A stretch of DNA of 64,000 nt from Sycobia sp. Sy_11 (lineage: Eukaryota > Arthropoda > Insecta > Hymenoptera > Epichrysomallidae): assembly GCA_018907035.1 (NCBI GenBank), contig JACCIC010000015.1:4318501-4382500 (forward strand), read 5' to 3'. The position numbers were made by a program, and so were the translations under genes. Below are positions 24,876 to 36,860 of the stretch, in pieces; within the stretch, counting starts at the first letter, position 1; each line of letters opens with the position of its first letter. The notes below the pieces were generated by a model, which made no database searches, had not been told where the DNA came from, and was given only the letters and a program-made list of their open reading frames with translations.

Positions 24876-26384
24876 CTGTGCCCACGCGTCTACATATTTG
24901 CGTATATATATATATACTAAAGCCTCTATATGTATCATCGCCGGGGAGCTCGCGCGCGCGCGCACGCGCGTATGTAGATGTACGCTGAGAATATTTACGG
25001 TCGCAATTAAAATCACGCCGAGCGAGACGCGCGGGGTGGCGACGGCGTCACGTGGGTCCCCGCTTGCTTGCCTTCCGCGTTTTTTCGTCGCCTTTTCCCC
25101 CCTCTTCTTCGTCTTCTTCTTCTTCTTCATCCGATTTTCCGTTCCCCTCCTTTTTCTTTCTTTCCCTCTTTTTATTTTCTCTGCTTTTTAACCTTATTTA
25201 TAATACGGGCGTACGTTTCATTTAGGTTAGCGCTGTCGCGGCGTTATGCTGGTCGAACTGATAATACGATGTAGCTGGGATTGTGAGTTAACAAAAAAAT
25301 CGGTCGACCGTCGGCGCACGCTAGTGAGATAATCGTCCAAAAGGGTCGGGCGGTGATAAATATTGCGAAATTCTTCGTTCTTCTCGGGTAATTACGAATA
25401 TGTTAACGATAAACGTTTAATGATAACGAATTAAACGTTCATAAAATGTAATATAAATATGTTTTAAAATCGGATAATAGCTTCTTCATTGTCACAGGTT
25501 TTAGAATAGCTAGTCTGGATGTACACTTGATGTGTGAGAAAAATCGTGAAGTAAAATTAAATTTCAAATTTGTAGCAGATGAATTTCTTGATTTATGAAT
25601 CTTTCAACATAAAGTCAAAGGCATTGACTGAAAGAAAGGAATGAGATTTTCAAAATGAATCTAATAGACGATAAATAGAATATAATCTGACAAAGTAATT
25701 CATAGAATGATAAAACACCGAAACATATTGAATCCATTTTCTTAAGGATGCAAGCTACTCTCGTGTAATCGTAGGCAGGCAATTACAAACGACGATGACC
25801 CTTCTAAATCTGACGATCTGATAAAATCTGAATTCGATCGCTAATTTTTCTTTTTGGCTTATTCATTTTATGGCGAGTAATATCATTTTCTTTTTGATAA
25901 ATATCGTCTAGAAATCAATCGTAATAAGACATGTCCCCTTGACACATAAATAAGCTGTTTTCAGAATTGAATGTGCTAGCCTGTTTCTGGTTAGATTGCA
26001 GTTTTGTCGCAGATGTTCGTCTGTTGGGCGTTCGTCAAAGTTTGTGCTAGAGGGATCGGCGAGAACGGTGGATAGATAATTAAGAGAGCTATCCATTACT
26101 AATTCCTTGTTGACAAATGTATAATTCGTATGGAGCATATTTGTAGAAAAAAAAACGAATTAAAATGGCAACATTGCCATTATTTATTTATTAATAATTT
26201 GAAATTCAAAATTCAAATTCGAATAAATTATGTTTCGAATGTCGAAGCAGGATTCAAAAGAAGGAAGTCTATATTTTCGCAGAGACAAGTATCAGGCCTG
26301 AAAAGCAAGAATACATCTTTAAGGGTAGAATGAGAAAAAAAAGTTATTCTTCAAAAGAGAAGATGGGTATAAGATAAGAATCAA

Positions 26385-26660
26385 GGCAACTCTTCGAAAA
26401 TATGAAAGACGCGGTGCATTAAATAACGAGGCCAAAAACCTCGTCGAGCAAGCGAAAAGAAACTACGCAGTCTTCAAAAATGTGAGGCGCGCCAATCCTC
26501 AGAAACGAGTACTCAGGGGAGGATAAATAGACAAGTCTTCGAAAATACGAACTACCGAATGCTTCGGAGGCGGTACCGGCCGAGTCTTCGAGAGTGCGCG
26601 TCGAGGAACGGGTTTACGAAAGGGCGATTATAACTATGGGCTTCGAAAATGATCAATGAC
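26385..26660. repeat. Degenerate array of TCTTCGAAAAT-like motifs
   Basis: The motif or a one- to two-base variant occurs near 26390, 26471, 26536, 26585 and 26641, in one orientation and at irregular spacing of 50-80 bases. The surrounding sequence also looks loosely repeated. Confidence 0.45.
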
Positions 26661-26690
26661 GTCTCGAAACGAGCGATAATGGCCCGGCTG

Positions 26691-26692
<2 letters not shown>

Positions 26693-26738
<46 letters not shown>
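26693..26738. repeat. (AT)n microsatellite
   Basis: Pure alternating AT of about 46 bases. Confidence 0.9.
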
Positions 26739-26741
<3 letters not shown>

Positions 26742-27082
26742 CTGGCTATAGGCTTCCCTCGGTCGCGAACGCCAAGGCGGTACAACTGGTTTATACGCGC
26801 GGGCAGATCGTTATTTTCCGCGCGTCGTGGCCATCCGCGCTATATTTATTATAGATCGGCCAGCGTTTTAGCGTATTACGGCCCCGCTGCCGACGTGATT
26901 TTCAAGACTCAAGTGTCCGGATTCCGTCGTTTGTTCTTCGGCACAATAGCGATATCGGCCGATCGGTGATACGCAAGCGTAGACGAACGCTCTACTCGTT
27001 AGCAATAGCGCACGTGGTTACGGCTGATGAATTTTCACTTTACATAAGGGACAGACAATAATTAAAATCTTCTATATGCGTA

Positions 27083-27112
27083 CGTGTGTGTGTGTGTGTG
27101 TGTGTGTGTGAG
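27083..27112. repeat. (GT)n microsatellite
   Basis: A pure GT run of about 30 bases, with an (AT)n run at 27231-27272 nearby. Confidence 0.9.
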
Positions 27113-27225
27113 CGTGTGCGTTCCACATCGTGCGCGAGAGATGCATATTGCACGTTGCATTCGACGATATTACCCGCGAACGAGGCATTAACATTGTTAC
27201 GTCGTTACGTACACGGGGCGCATTA

Positions 27226-27274
<49 letters not shown>

Positions 27275-27785
27275 GACTCTTACGCAGGCGCAAATAGATA
27301 ATCAAGCGCGCTCTCTCGCACGGACGGTAGCGCGCGATTAATTTCGAATGTGAAATTTTGCTCGATCGTCGTCTGGGCACGCGTGCGTGTAGATTCGGCC
27401 CCCCTCCCCCCCCCGCCCACTACACAATCACTCATCCTTTACACAATATGCGCAGACGCGTAAGGCGCGTACGTGCGCGGGTAACAGGAGGCAACTGATG
27501 TCGGATAGGATACGAATTGTCTTTTTGGCAAATACGACCATCCCGCTCTATAAATTATCGTTTCAATGCTTATCTCTGAGTCGCCGTTGCGTATAATGCG
27601 CGTGCCCTGGCTCTCTCTTTTCCCATTGCTCTTTCTCCCTCTGTTTCTCTCTCTTTCTTTTCAAGGAGCGGATAATGCATTACTGCAGAAAAACAGCTGT
27701 TTAACGAAGCTAATAAAGGGCTCACAATTATCTACGTACCACTGCAGTGTATGACATTGTATAAATAAAGCCGTTGTATATTATG

Positions 27786-27787
<2 letters not shown>

Positions 27788-27830
<43 letters not shown>
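27788..27830. repeat. (AT)n microsatellite
   Basis: Pure alternating AT of about 43 bases at the edge of a CpG-rich island. Confidence 0.9.
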
Positions 27831-27833
<3 letters not shown>

Positions 27834-27959
27834 GTAGCTTGGAATAACGGGGCGAAAACCCACGAGTGAGTTTTACGACAGGCTGCTGAGTCGCTCGCGC
27901 CGGCCGAGAGAACCGTCGAGCTCGCGGGAGGAGTTAGGGGGGAGGGCCGAGCGGCTCAT

Positions 27960-28160
27960 ATACACCGCAGCTTTATTTCCTGTTTATTCCGCGCGCCGTA
28001 GATGGCCTTCCCCGGAATTCGACCGATAGAATTTTAATCGGCTGAATTTTAACGCCACCGCTCGCGGTAATGCGGTCGATGTGCTTTTCTACTTTGTTTT
28101 TCGATTTTTGGCTAATTTATAGGCCGATGTAAATTAGTCGCTAATATATTCCAGCTGATG
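27960..28160. promoter_or_regulatory. Candidate intronic enhancer island
   Basis: CpG-rich DNA with repeated AATTTTAATCGG/TGAATTTTAACG, GCTAATTTATAGG and TAAATTAGTCGC elements. The homeodomain-like TAAT cores are embedded in high-CpG sequence. This is inferred from composition only. Confidence 0.3.
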
Positions 28161-30015
28161 AATTAGGTGTAAAAATGCAGATTTTAGTGGTGAGTTGGCG
28201 CTCGTATGAAGCGAGAATCAAGGTAAGCTCGACGCTTCGTTAACGATGGGTCCACGTTCTTGGCGTTTCTTTTTGCTTCGTAAATTGGCTGAATTATTAT
28301 TATTTTTCTTTTTATTTTTGGGTTTTTCATTTCCAACGTGTAAGAAAGTCCAAGCTAATCGATGCTTTTGTTCCGCGCAGTTTATGTCCAAAAATTAATG
28401 TCTGATACGTTTATTATATGTAGTTTCCGATGTTTTTAAAACATCACACTTATTTATTATCCGCACGGACATTTCGCAACTATTTGCGGTTATACAACTG
28501 TTAAAAAATAAAACTTTATCGAAATTCTCTTGCTCTCGCTCTGTCTCCCTCTCTCTCATTTCTTCATTGAGACTTCGGATAAGCGTTTATCGCGATTCGA
28601 ACGTGTTCTCCTCTTAAAAATACACCTGGCACGCGAGATTTTCTGTTACGTTATTTCACCTTTTCATTTATTTACATCGAACGCGTCTCATATAAAAGCA
28701 TCTCTCTGTCGCTCTCGCGTTCTCTCTGTCTCACTCTCGTTCAAAGGAACGATAATTACGAGGGTAAGAAGGCACGTTTACCTGATTATAATGCTGTTCT
28801 CTTTACATCAGCATGCAACTTTTGCCTCTGGAAGAAATTTTATCATTTAACATCGACACTTATTCAACCATTTAAGGTGTAAAATAATTCATATAGTTCC
28901 ATCATTAATTATTTAATTTCGTTAGAAAAATATAGGTACAATAATCAATAGGCGGCTGAAAAGAATCTCGATTTCATGAATATTAAAAAATATCTATTTA
29001 TTTTGCAACCGCAATTACAAAACCTTTGAGATTCTAAGATAGAGGATAGTTCTCATGTCGATTCTAATTAAAAGAATGTAACAGAATGCGAATTTAATAG
29101 CTTTACTGATGTAACATTAGCACATGAGATGCTCCCCGTTCATTCATACTTTCATCTAGATAGTCGAGGAAATATCTTCTTGTCCATTGGCCATAGAGCT
29201 GTTTTTCTTTTAAATCAATTTCCAGCGCTATCTCGCTCTCTTAAGCTGTCGCGTTCTGAACGCATTGGTAAAACTCTTGAGACAGCCGCTGTCCGTGGTT
29301 TGGGTCTGCCTGTTAGCCCAAACGGTAAATACCTACAGTTTGACGTTATAGTGGCTCAAAAGATAACTGAAGCATCATTGTCCTAGATTTTTGTACCTTA
29401 GCAGTCCCAGACCAGGATCGCCGCTATTTAACGTCACAGAGACTGGGTGGGAAGATGAAGAAATTGCCAGGAATCCGAGGCCATCCGAGGGAATAAATTA
29501 GTCTGCATATCTTCGTGTTGCGCTCGTGTCTTTGGAATTTCGACTGAAAAGTTTACATAGTCGGATCTCGGACACATTTGTAATTTCGCGTTCTTTCGCT
29601 TCACTCGTATTTCTTCTCACGTGCACTGTCCGCGTTATGCGCATCAGTTCGGCAGTTGCCCAAAAAGATTCTCAATCTGAAATCGTCAGGGGACGCTGAT
29701 GATACCAATAAATTCTCAGTATTTATATATTCCAAAATCCATAAAATCCTACTAGTTCACAAGCTCTCGACGCAGTCCAATCGACGGAATTGATTGGAAA
29801 ACTAAACGGTTCAATTCAGTCCAAAAAGCGAAGTGCTTCGAACGCATGCTCATATCCACGAGCCTTGGTCGAGCCGCGAATCCATCTCCAACAAAGCTCG
29901 TCTCTATCCACCGAATTGCGTGCGAGCAAAGAGAAGCCCGCGGTGAGAATCGCGGAGATCGGACGCGCGCGGCCTCGCGCTCGCGAGCAGTATTAATAAG
30001 CTTTATCGACTCTGA

Positions 30016-30017
<2 letters not shown>

Positions 30018-30046
<29 letters not shown>
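30018..30046. repeat. (CT)n microsatellite
   Basis: A CT run of about 29 bases. Confidence 0.85.
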
Positions 30047-30050
<4 letters not shown>

Positions 30051-30559
30051 TCACTCACTCACTCGGTCTCAGTCGAGAATTTTCAACGCCAGGTCTTTAG
30101 CCAGAGTCGGGGCGACTGCGCGTCGTCTCTCCTATTTCTCGCATCTCTTGCCCTCGCACGCGGGGAAAAACAGGTTGAGCCCCGAGGGTCCGAGGCTATG
30201 AAGGAGAGACGGCAAAAAGAGGAAAGAGGACTCCCGAGTGAAGAGGGCGAGGGGAGAGAAAGAAAGAGAGGAGCGCGCAGTGACTCTCGGGCTACTTTAA
30301 CATCTTGTTCGTGGAGCCCGATGCTATCCCCCACCTTCCCCCACCTGTCGTGGATTTGTTTGTCTCATTCTTGAGTATTTGTTGCTCGACGCCTCGACGG
30401 AAGGATGTAATTACGCGGGGCCTCTGCTCTCGCGCCCCCCTCCCCCCAGTTCTACCCTTGCCCCATCTCCCCCCCTCCTCTGCCAATATTATATTCCGAC
30501 CGAGTAAGTGATCAAAGTCAGCGTTCGGCGACTGAAAAATTACCTGTCATTCCTGCGCT

Positions 30560-30790
30560 TCCAGCGCGGCCGATAGTCCGAGTGTAACGTTTTAATTAAT
30601 CGGGCGCAGCCGATGGATTTCGATGGGCCTCTTCCCCCCTCGAGTCGCGACCGGTTACCGATTTTGAGAGATGATTAATGAATTACGAATGGGCGATGAA
30701 TTCCGATAATTACGAATTTCATTTTTCTTCAATTACAGCTATAATTTTAATGCGGGTCCGAAGATTAATCAAGAATCGCCGTAGCGCGCG
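30560..30790. promoter_or_regulatory. Candidate intronic enhancer island rich in TAAT cores
   Basis: Within about 200 bases there are TTTAATTAATCGG, GATTAATGAATTACG, GATAATTACG, CAATTACAG, TTTTAATGCGG and GATTAATC. These are homeodomain-type and Bicoid/Otx-type (GATTA) cores, set in CpG-rich flanks. No binding data are available to me. Confidence 0.38.
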
Positions 30791-32321
30791 GAGCGGACTT
30801 GCTTTGTGATGTATATATGACAAATGAAAATGACGATTCGAAACGTTGGGCATTTCTTCTTCTTCCTTTTTCGTACGTGTATTATTGCATTTGTCAAAAT
30901 TGCCATTAAATCAAAGGAATGATTTCTGCATTCTAGTACTTCATGGCTGGAAGAGTTAACGACCTCGATTTGCTGAATCAAAGGTTAACTGCGTCAAATT
31001 TTTATTCTCAATGTCAAAACTCGTCAATATAAGGATCCGAATTCCAAATGCGCGCTTTACATAATTTTTCAAAGTCAAGCGCCAATCAGTATTTATGACA
31101 TTTTTCGCTATAGTGGGCGACGGTAATATGTAAAAGTGGAATATGCGTCATTTACTAATGTATATTTCCAATTATTTACAAAAACATTAATTACAGACAG
31201 TTTTGGTTTCAAAATTAATATTTTAAAAGTAACAGATTGCCATTCTGTTAGAAAATAAATTTATGAAAAAATTTCTATTTGCTACGGTATAGAGGTCTTA
31301 GAGGAAATGTCGGTAAAACATTGTTGAGTGTTATAAATTATGAAAATACATAATTCAGCATGAATTACAGTAATCATTCGCAAAATACTTATAAACCGAA
31401 TGAAAAAACAGTAAGAATACTGGAGTACTGTAATAAAGAAAGAATATTCTCTTATAATTATTAATCTATGGTGCAATTATATATATATATATATAGAAAA
31501 GTATATGCATATATTCAAAAGAGAATTTAAATTCAGGATAGATAAAAAATTTATTTACAAACACCTTGTGGATTATAATATAACATAATCTCATTTGTTT
31601 TATATAAAGTAATCTGAGAGTTTCACAAAATTTATTTTGACTTTTAAAATTACTCCAACCAATATAAATTCACAATGAACGTCATTATATAATATACCTT
31701 CCTTTATAATGAATTACTGTCGACCACTCACTTATACCCACCGAGTCAAAAGTCCTTTGTCCTAAAAAACATTACATTGTGCAATTTGTAATTTTAGTTA
31801 ATCATACACTTTAGTTACGTCTAGTGTACATTACTGTCGGATTAAGAATGTTTATTAATTTTTTAAATAAAAACATTTAAAAAATTTTATAATTTTTGAG
31901 TTCTCCACTGAAGTTTGATGATTTGCATGAAATCTTATAAAATGATCATATTAAATGTCTTGATGAACTAATATTTACATTTAATATCATTTGCAGCCGA
32001 GTAGCTTTTGTTCGATGGGTTACAAAAAGGACTTTGGCGGCTTTTTGATCGCTGATTATCAAAAATCACTCGAATTCCTGAATTTTCGATCATTGACAAC
32101 GAATTCTCTTTTTATATAAACGATAAACGATCCTGTTCTGTAAATATTTACATGTAGGGACGTAAAATCCGACAAGCAAAGTCCGTAATAAAAGTAATAA
32201 ACCAGTACTGGCCAAAGTCAAAAAATTACATGCGGGCACGATGCGTGACTAACGAACGACCCTTTTTTCGGAAAAAGTCTCTCTCTTATATATATTCCTT
32301 TTGGCTACCGATGCTTCGATC

Positions 32322-32371
<50 letters not shown>
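32322..32371. repeat. (AT)n microsatellite
   Basis: Pure alternating AT of about 50 bases. Confidence 0.9.
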
Positions 32372-32375
<4 letters not shown>

Positions 32376-32879
32376 AAGCGAAACATCGAGAACCGGATTT
32401 ATAGATGTATCCGCGCGTACTTTTCGCTGACTTATTTGACGGCGCGCGTTCGCGCGCGACGCTCCGGAGCGAAGACAAGTGAAAAGCGTCCGTGGGCGGA
32501 GTGTGATGGGGGGGGGCGAGTAGACAAGGTGAGGGGTAGGAGAGAGAGAGAGAGTGAAGCGACGTAATTATGCCGGTTAACCGCGATGGCACCGATACTG
32601 TCCCATTTGAGTAAGTGATTGACTCATTTTATCGCTCCTCACGCGCGTATACGCTCGATTAGCTATTTATATAGTAGGCTCGGAGGGTGGACGCGCCTCT
32701 TTCCCCCGCCCCCGTGCTCGCGTGCATTAAACAGAAATTATCAGCGAGCCCCCTTTTTGTCGCGCTCTGACATCGCGGGGAACGGTCCCGACGCGCCCCT
32801 CAACCCCCGGCACCTTCCTCGCGCGCACCGACAGAGCGTCCTTATTAACCGGTATGTTCTCGGAGTGGGACGGGGGAGG

Positions 32880-33080
32880 CATTAATAATCCGGGCGGCGC
32901 GGCGAGAAAAATGGCCCGGCACGCTCTGTAAGCCGGGTGCCGCGCGACGTTACAGGCCGTATAATCAATGCAATTACGCGTCGCGTAATTCAGTGGTGCG
33001 CCTCGCGACGGCGGCGCGCAAGCCGCGCGCGTGTAAACTTTTAATAAATAACACCGCGCGAGCGGCGAGCATTTCGTCAT
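32880..33080. promoter_or_regulatory. Candidate intronic enhancer island
   Basis: Very CpG-rich sequence containing CATTAATAATCC, ATAATCAATGCAATTACG, GCGTAATTCAG and TTTTAATAAATAA. The mix of TAAT cores and dense CpG resembles the other islands of this intron. Confidence 0.33.
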
Positions 33081-33589
33081 TTAATTTTACTAGTGTTAAG
33101 TCCCGTGCATCGTTATTCAATATATGTATATATATATATATACTGGCACTGGTAATTCAAACGATCATTTTTCTATAATTTATCGTTATGTAAATTATGC
33201 AGGATGCTCATGTACGCCTCAATAGATTCTTTAGTATATTCCATAGATATTTTTTATTGTGCAGAGGGATAATTTTTTGCACAATAATATTGTTGCCAGA
33301 TATGTATAATACTGGAGCACGATCGCTATTGGCTTGTTGCAGTTTGTTACGGATGTACTTATAAATCTCGTGGAGGATAACTATATCGAAGCAAATGAGA
33401 CTGTTCAATCAATGCTTTGCGGTTAATCAATGTCGATAACTGACTGTGTCTATGACTACTACATCTCGTTTTTTCGGCGATCATTGTTTACTTAATAACT
33501 GAGATACATATATCAGAGGTAAAATATTTTATTTATACTGCTATAAAGATTATGTGGTCATTTAACGAAAACTGTTGTTAGCGAAACCG

Positions 33590-34220
33590 ACGCTTGACCA
33601 GAAGGAGATTCGATCACAACCGTTCGACTGAAAGAAACTTGACTAAATAGACAGTTAACATATTTGACTGAATGAACAGTTGATCGAATAATACTTGATC
33701 CACGGACGCTTCACCGAATGTTCATTTGATCATATACACTTAAACAAATCGTCTATTGACCAAAAAGTTACTGAAAGAATGAACACCTGAGGACAAAAGC
33801 ATTGGCTGTAATAAGTTTGACCGAATGGACATTTGATTTAAAAGATACTTGAGCATCCATTTTTGCGAAAGATAAATTGCGCAAGGACTATTGACAGGAT
33901 ATTTGCTTAACCAGAGAGAGATTTTATGGAAACCATTTCTTGGTATGATTTGATTTAGTCAAATAGATACTTAGGGCATAGAATCAGACATTCCACTGAA
34001 ACCATTTTGGCCGAAAAATACTTGACAAAGGAACATTTGACTTTCAGAAATTTAATCGAGTGAACGTTTAATCAAAAAATGAATTTGATTAAATAAACAA
34101 CTGACCAAAAAAATATACAGTTATATGTCCATAAGGATATTTGACTGAAATCGTTTGGCCGAAACAGAATTAACAGAAGAACACCGGACTGAATACATAT
34201 TTATGCCATTTCTAGAAAAT
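33590..34220. repeat. Degenerate minisatellite of TTGACCGAATGGACAT-like units
   Basis: Variants of TTTGACTGAATGAACA, TTTGACCGAATGGACA, TTCACCGAATGTTCAT, TTGGCCGAAAAATACT and ATTTGACTGAAATCG follow one another in one orientation with a period of roughly 17-20 bases over some 630 bases. They are highly diverged from each other. Confidence 0.6.
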
Positions 34221-34670
34221 TACTTTAACGGATGAAAATTGACCGCAAACCAAAAGATTAGCATCTATTTTGAGTCAAATATACATTAGTACTCGATCAA
34301 AAGCCCAAAGATGTAAACATAGGTTGTTTCTCAGACAGTTTGTTTAAAGCTTAATAATGTACAACTTTTTTAAAAAAAAATTTTCCTTTCCAAAAACATA
34401 TAACCGCGGAACATGAAGAAAAATTTAACAAATAACATAAGAATACAGTAATATTTATTTTATTTTAAGAGATGTAGAAGAAAAAAGTAATGTATATATA
34501 ATATTTATTCCAAATACTCTTGATCTAACTTAATAATTTCGTCAGCCTACTTAATTCACTTACATTTTACAAATGAAATTTTATAATTACCAATTGGTAC
34601 AGAAAATTTTACACATTTATCTACAACTAAAATTTCATCCATTTAAAAAAAAATTGTTTTACAAGCGACC

Positions 34671-34892
34671 ATGGAATTTACTGCGCAGTATCTAAAACGA
34701 ACCTGCGATTCTTCAACAGATAAAGCGGCACCTATATCTCGAAATCAGAATGAAGTACAGGAACGTGATAAACGAATCAGTGATGATAATAATAACACCG
34801 ATAAAAGTTATAATAATAAAAGTAATAATAATAATAACAATAGTAATAAAAGTAATAATAGTAATAATAATAATGATAAGAGAAGGGAGTAG
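34671..34892 (+). other. Small open frame with good start context and Asn/Ser-rich end, not assigned
   Basis: The 73-codon frame opens at GCGACCATGG, a strong Kozak-like context. It reads MEFTAQYLKRTCDSSTDKAA, then a charged stretch, then an (AAT)n-derived Asn/Ser/Lys tail (about 34787-34880), and stops. I recognise no family. There is no clear donor site or poly(A) signal, so it may be only an AAT microsatellite preceded by a chance open frame. It lies in the intron of the minus-strand GTPase gene. Confidence 0.22.
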
Positions 34893-35315
34893 TATTTAAA
34901 AAAAAAAAGACGAGGTGAAAGCACTAGATACCTTAATGCCCGATTGCGATAAGCGGGCGCGCCCGGGCAATTGAAATTTAATTGGATCGGAAGAGAAATA
35001 TCTAGCGGGTGGGGATAGGACAGGTACACATACACACCCATGGAAGGCGAGGCGGCGCCGCGCCGCACGCCGGACCTCGTTTTTTAATGAAAGTTTTCCC
35101 GGTGCGCCTGTATATGTACAAATACGCGTGCGCGCAAGCGCGGAAAAACGCGACCGATTAATTATGCGAACGAAAATTGCGGGGCGATTATCGAGGCGAG
35201 CGGAAAATGGCTCTCTGCGGCGATATTCCCCAGCGCGGAAAATTTTGCGCGCCTGATTATACGAGTTCCCCCTCCCCACCTCCGTCCCTTGCTTGATGAT
35301 GTAGTTATAAAAACA

Positions 35316-35318
<3 letters not shown>

Positions 35319-35365
<47 letters not shown>
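35319..35365. repeat. (AT)n microsatellite
   Basis: Pure alternating AT of about 47 bases. Confidence 0.9.
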
Positions 35366-35367
<2 letters not shown>

Positions 35368-36625
35368 AGAATATAAACGAGAATCGTTTTCGAAAAATAT
35401 GGGAAACAACTTTCTCAAAGCAAATTGCGTAAAATTGTATTAGTTTATCTTTTCGTTTAATTTTCTTTTGATCTATCTTATACATGGTGGGTTTTCAATT
35501 GTGCACAATTTATTTGGCAATCAGGGCCTGTATGTATAAAGAATTTTTAATCGGTTTGCGTTTTTTAAACTATGTTACGAAGCATTAATATTATTAATCT
35601 TTGTTTTGAATTGAAGAAAAAATTTGAACAACTTCAGACAGTGACAATGAAATTTACATCCAGAAACGATACTTTTCCCATCGATCTGGTCTAACGGATC
35701 TCGATTTTCAAATATTTCCGAGCGAAAGGACAATATCATATATATTTCATCACTGTCGTGTCAATGAGACATCTGACGAAGTAAACGGTTAATTTGCAAA
35801 ATAGTGTTTAATGATATGTCATACTACGACAGCCGAATAATCGTACCAAAGTTGTGATTTTGAGGTTGGAATGAAGTAAAGGTCAGAGTTTATTTACAAC
35901 GAAGGCTATGTATCAACGCGAATAAATTTAATATACATTTCCACATGATGTGGACGCGTTGCACAGGATTGTGGCCTCAGCATTGATCCATCACGTTAGA
36001 TATACGAGAATATATGATTGTTTTTTTTTTTTATTAGAAACTACAAATGATGAATATAACTTACATTTTTAGATAGAGCTCAGGAATTTTTTAGTCGCGA
36101 TAGTGATATTGACCTCCAAAAGTCTAAGTAAAATTTATAAAACTAAAAGATAATAGAAGTCGGTATTTATCCAGAGTATTCGTATACGCATTGGATGTTC
36201 GCCAATGGTTCATTGACAGTATAGAATTAGATCAAACTGGCCATCCACATTCCTCGTCGAACTTTATGACCGCGCAAACGCATATTTGATAGAGTCCGCG
36301 CACAGAGGGGCGCGTCAGTCTCGCCGGGGACTGTCCAAGAAAAGAACAGACGCAGCAGTGCGATGCCTCGGTCAGCGTGGCGCATCTTCACCTTTTTCCG
36401 TTGCGCGGCTCGAGAATTCGCATGTGTGTATATATATATAGTTGGAGAGAGAGGGAGAGAGCGGGCGGTTAATCGGGCTTCATTGCCCAGGTCTATTCGT
36501 GCCGACGCGACGCACGTAACGCATATTATTAAATATACAGCCGTCTTATCTCTGAAATTAACTGTGGACAAACTGTTTTATCACGACGAGCGAGATAAGC
36601 TTCATATTGCACTTACAGTTCCGCT

Positions 36626-36628
<3 letters not shown>

Positions 36629-36660
<32 letters not shown>

Positions 36661-36681
36661 ATCTCTCTCTCTCTCTCTCTC
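36629..36681. repeat. (CT)n microsatellite
   Basis: A CT run of about 50 bases with one TTCTAT interruption. Confidence 0.85.
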
Positions 36682-36827
36682 CTTTGCACTCTTACACCTC
36701 TGGCTTGCACTCTTTCCCACCGTGCAGTTAATGATTAATAGCGGTTCCGCGCGTGCCTCTTTAACGGTATTATATACGTATGTGCACCTTGGGATCGTCG
36801 ATCGCTCGCATAAGTTACGTTTCTTTG

Positions 36828-36860
36828 CGTGCGCGCGCGCGCGCGCGCGTGTGTGCGTCT
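36828..36860. repeat. (CG)n-(TG)n alternating tract
   Basis: A long uninterrupted GC alternation flanked by TG, of the kind that can adopt Z-DNA. Confidence 0.85.

Noticed and set aside
24501..25191. Ile-Tyr, Cys-Val and Arg-Ala rich open frames
   Set aside because: Products of (AT)n, (TG)n and (CG)n microsatellites.
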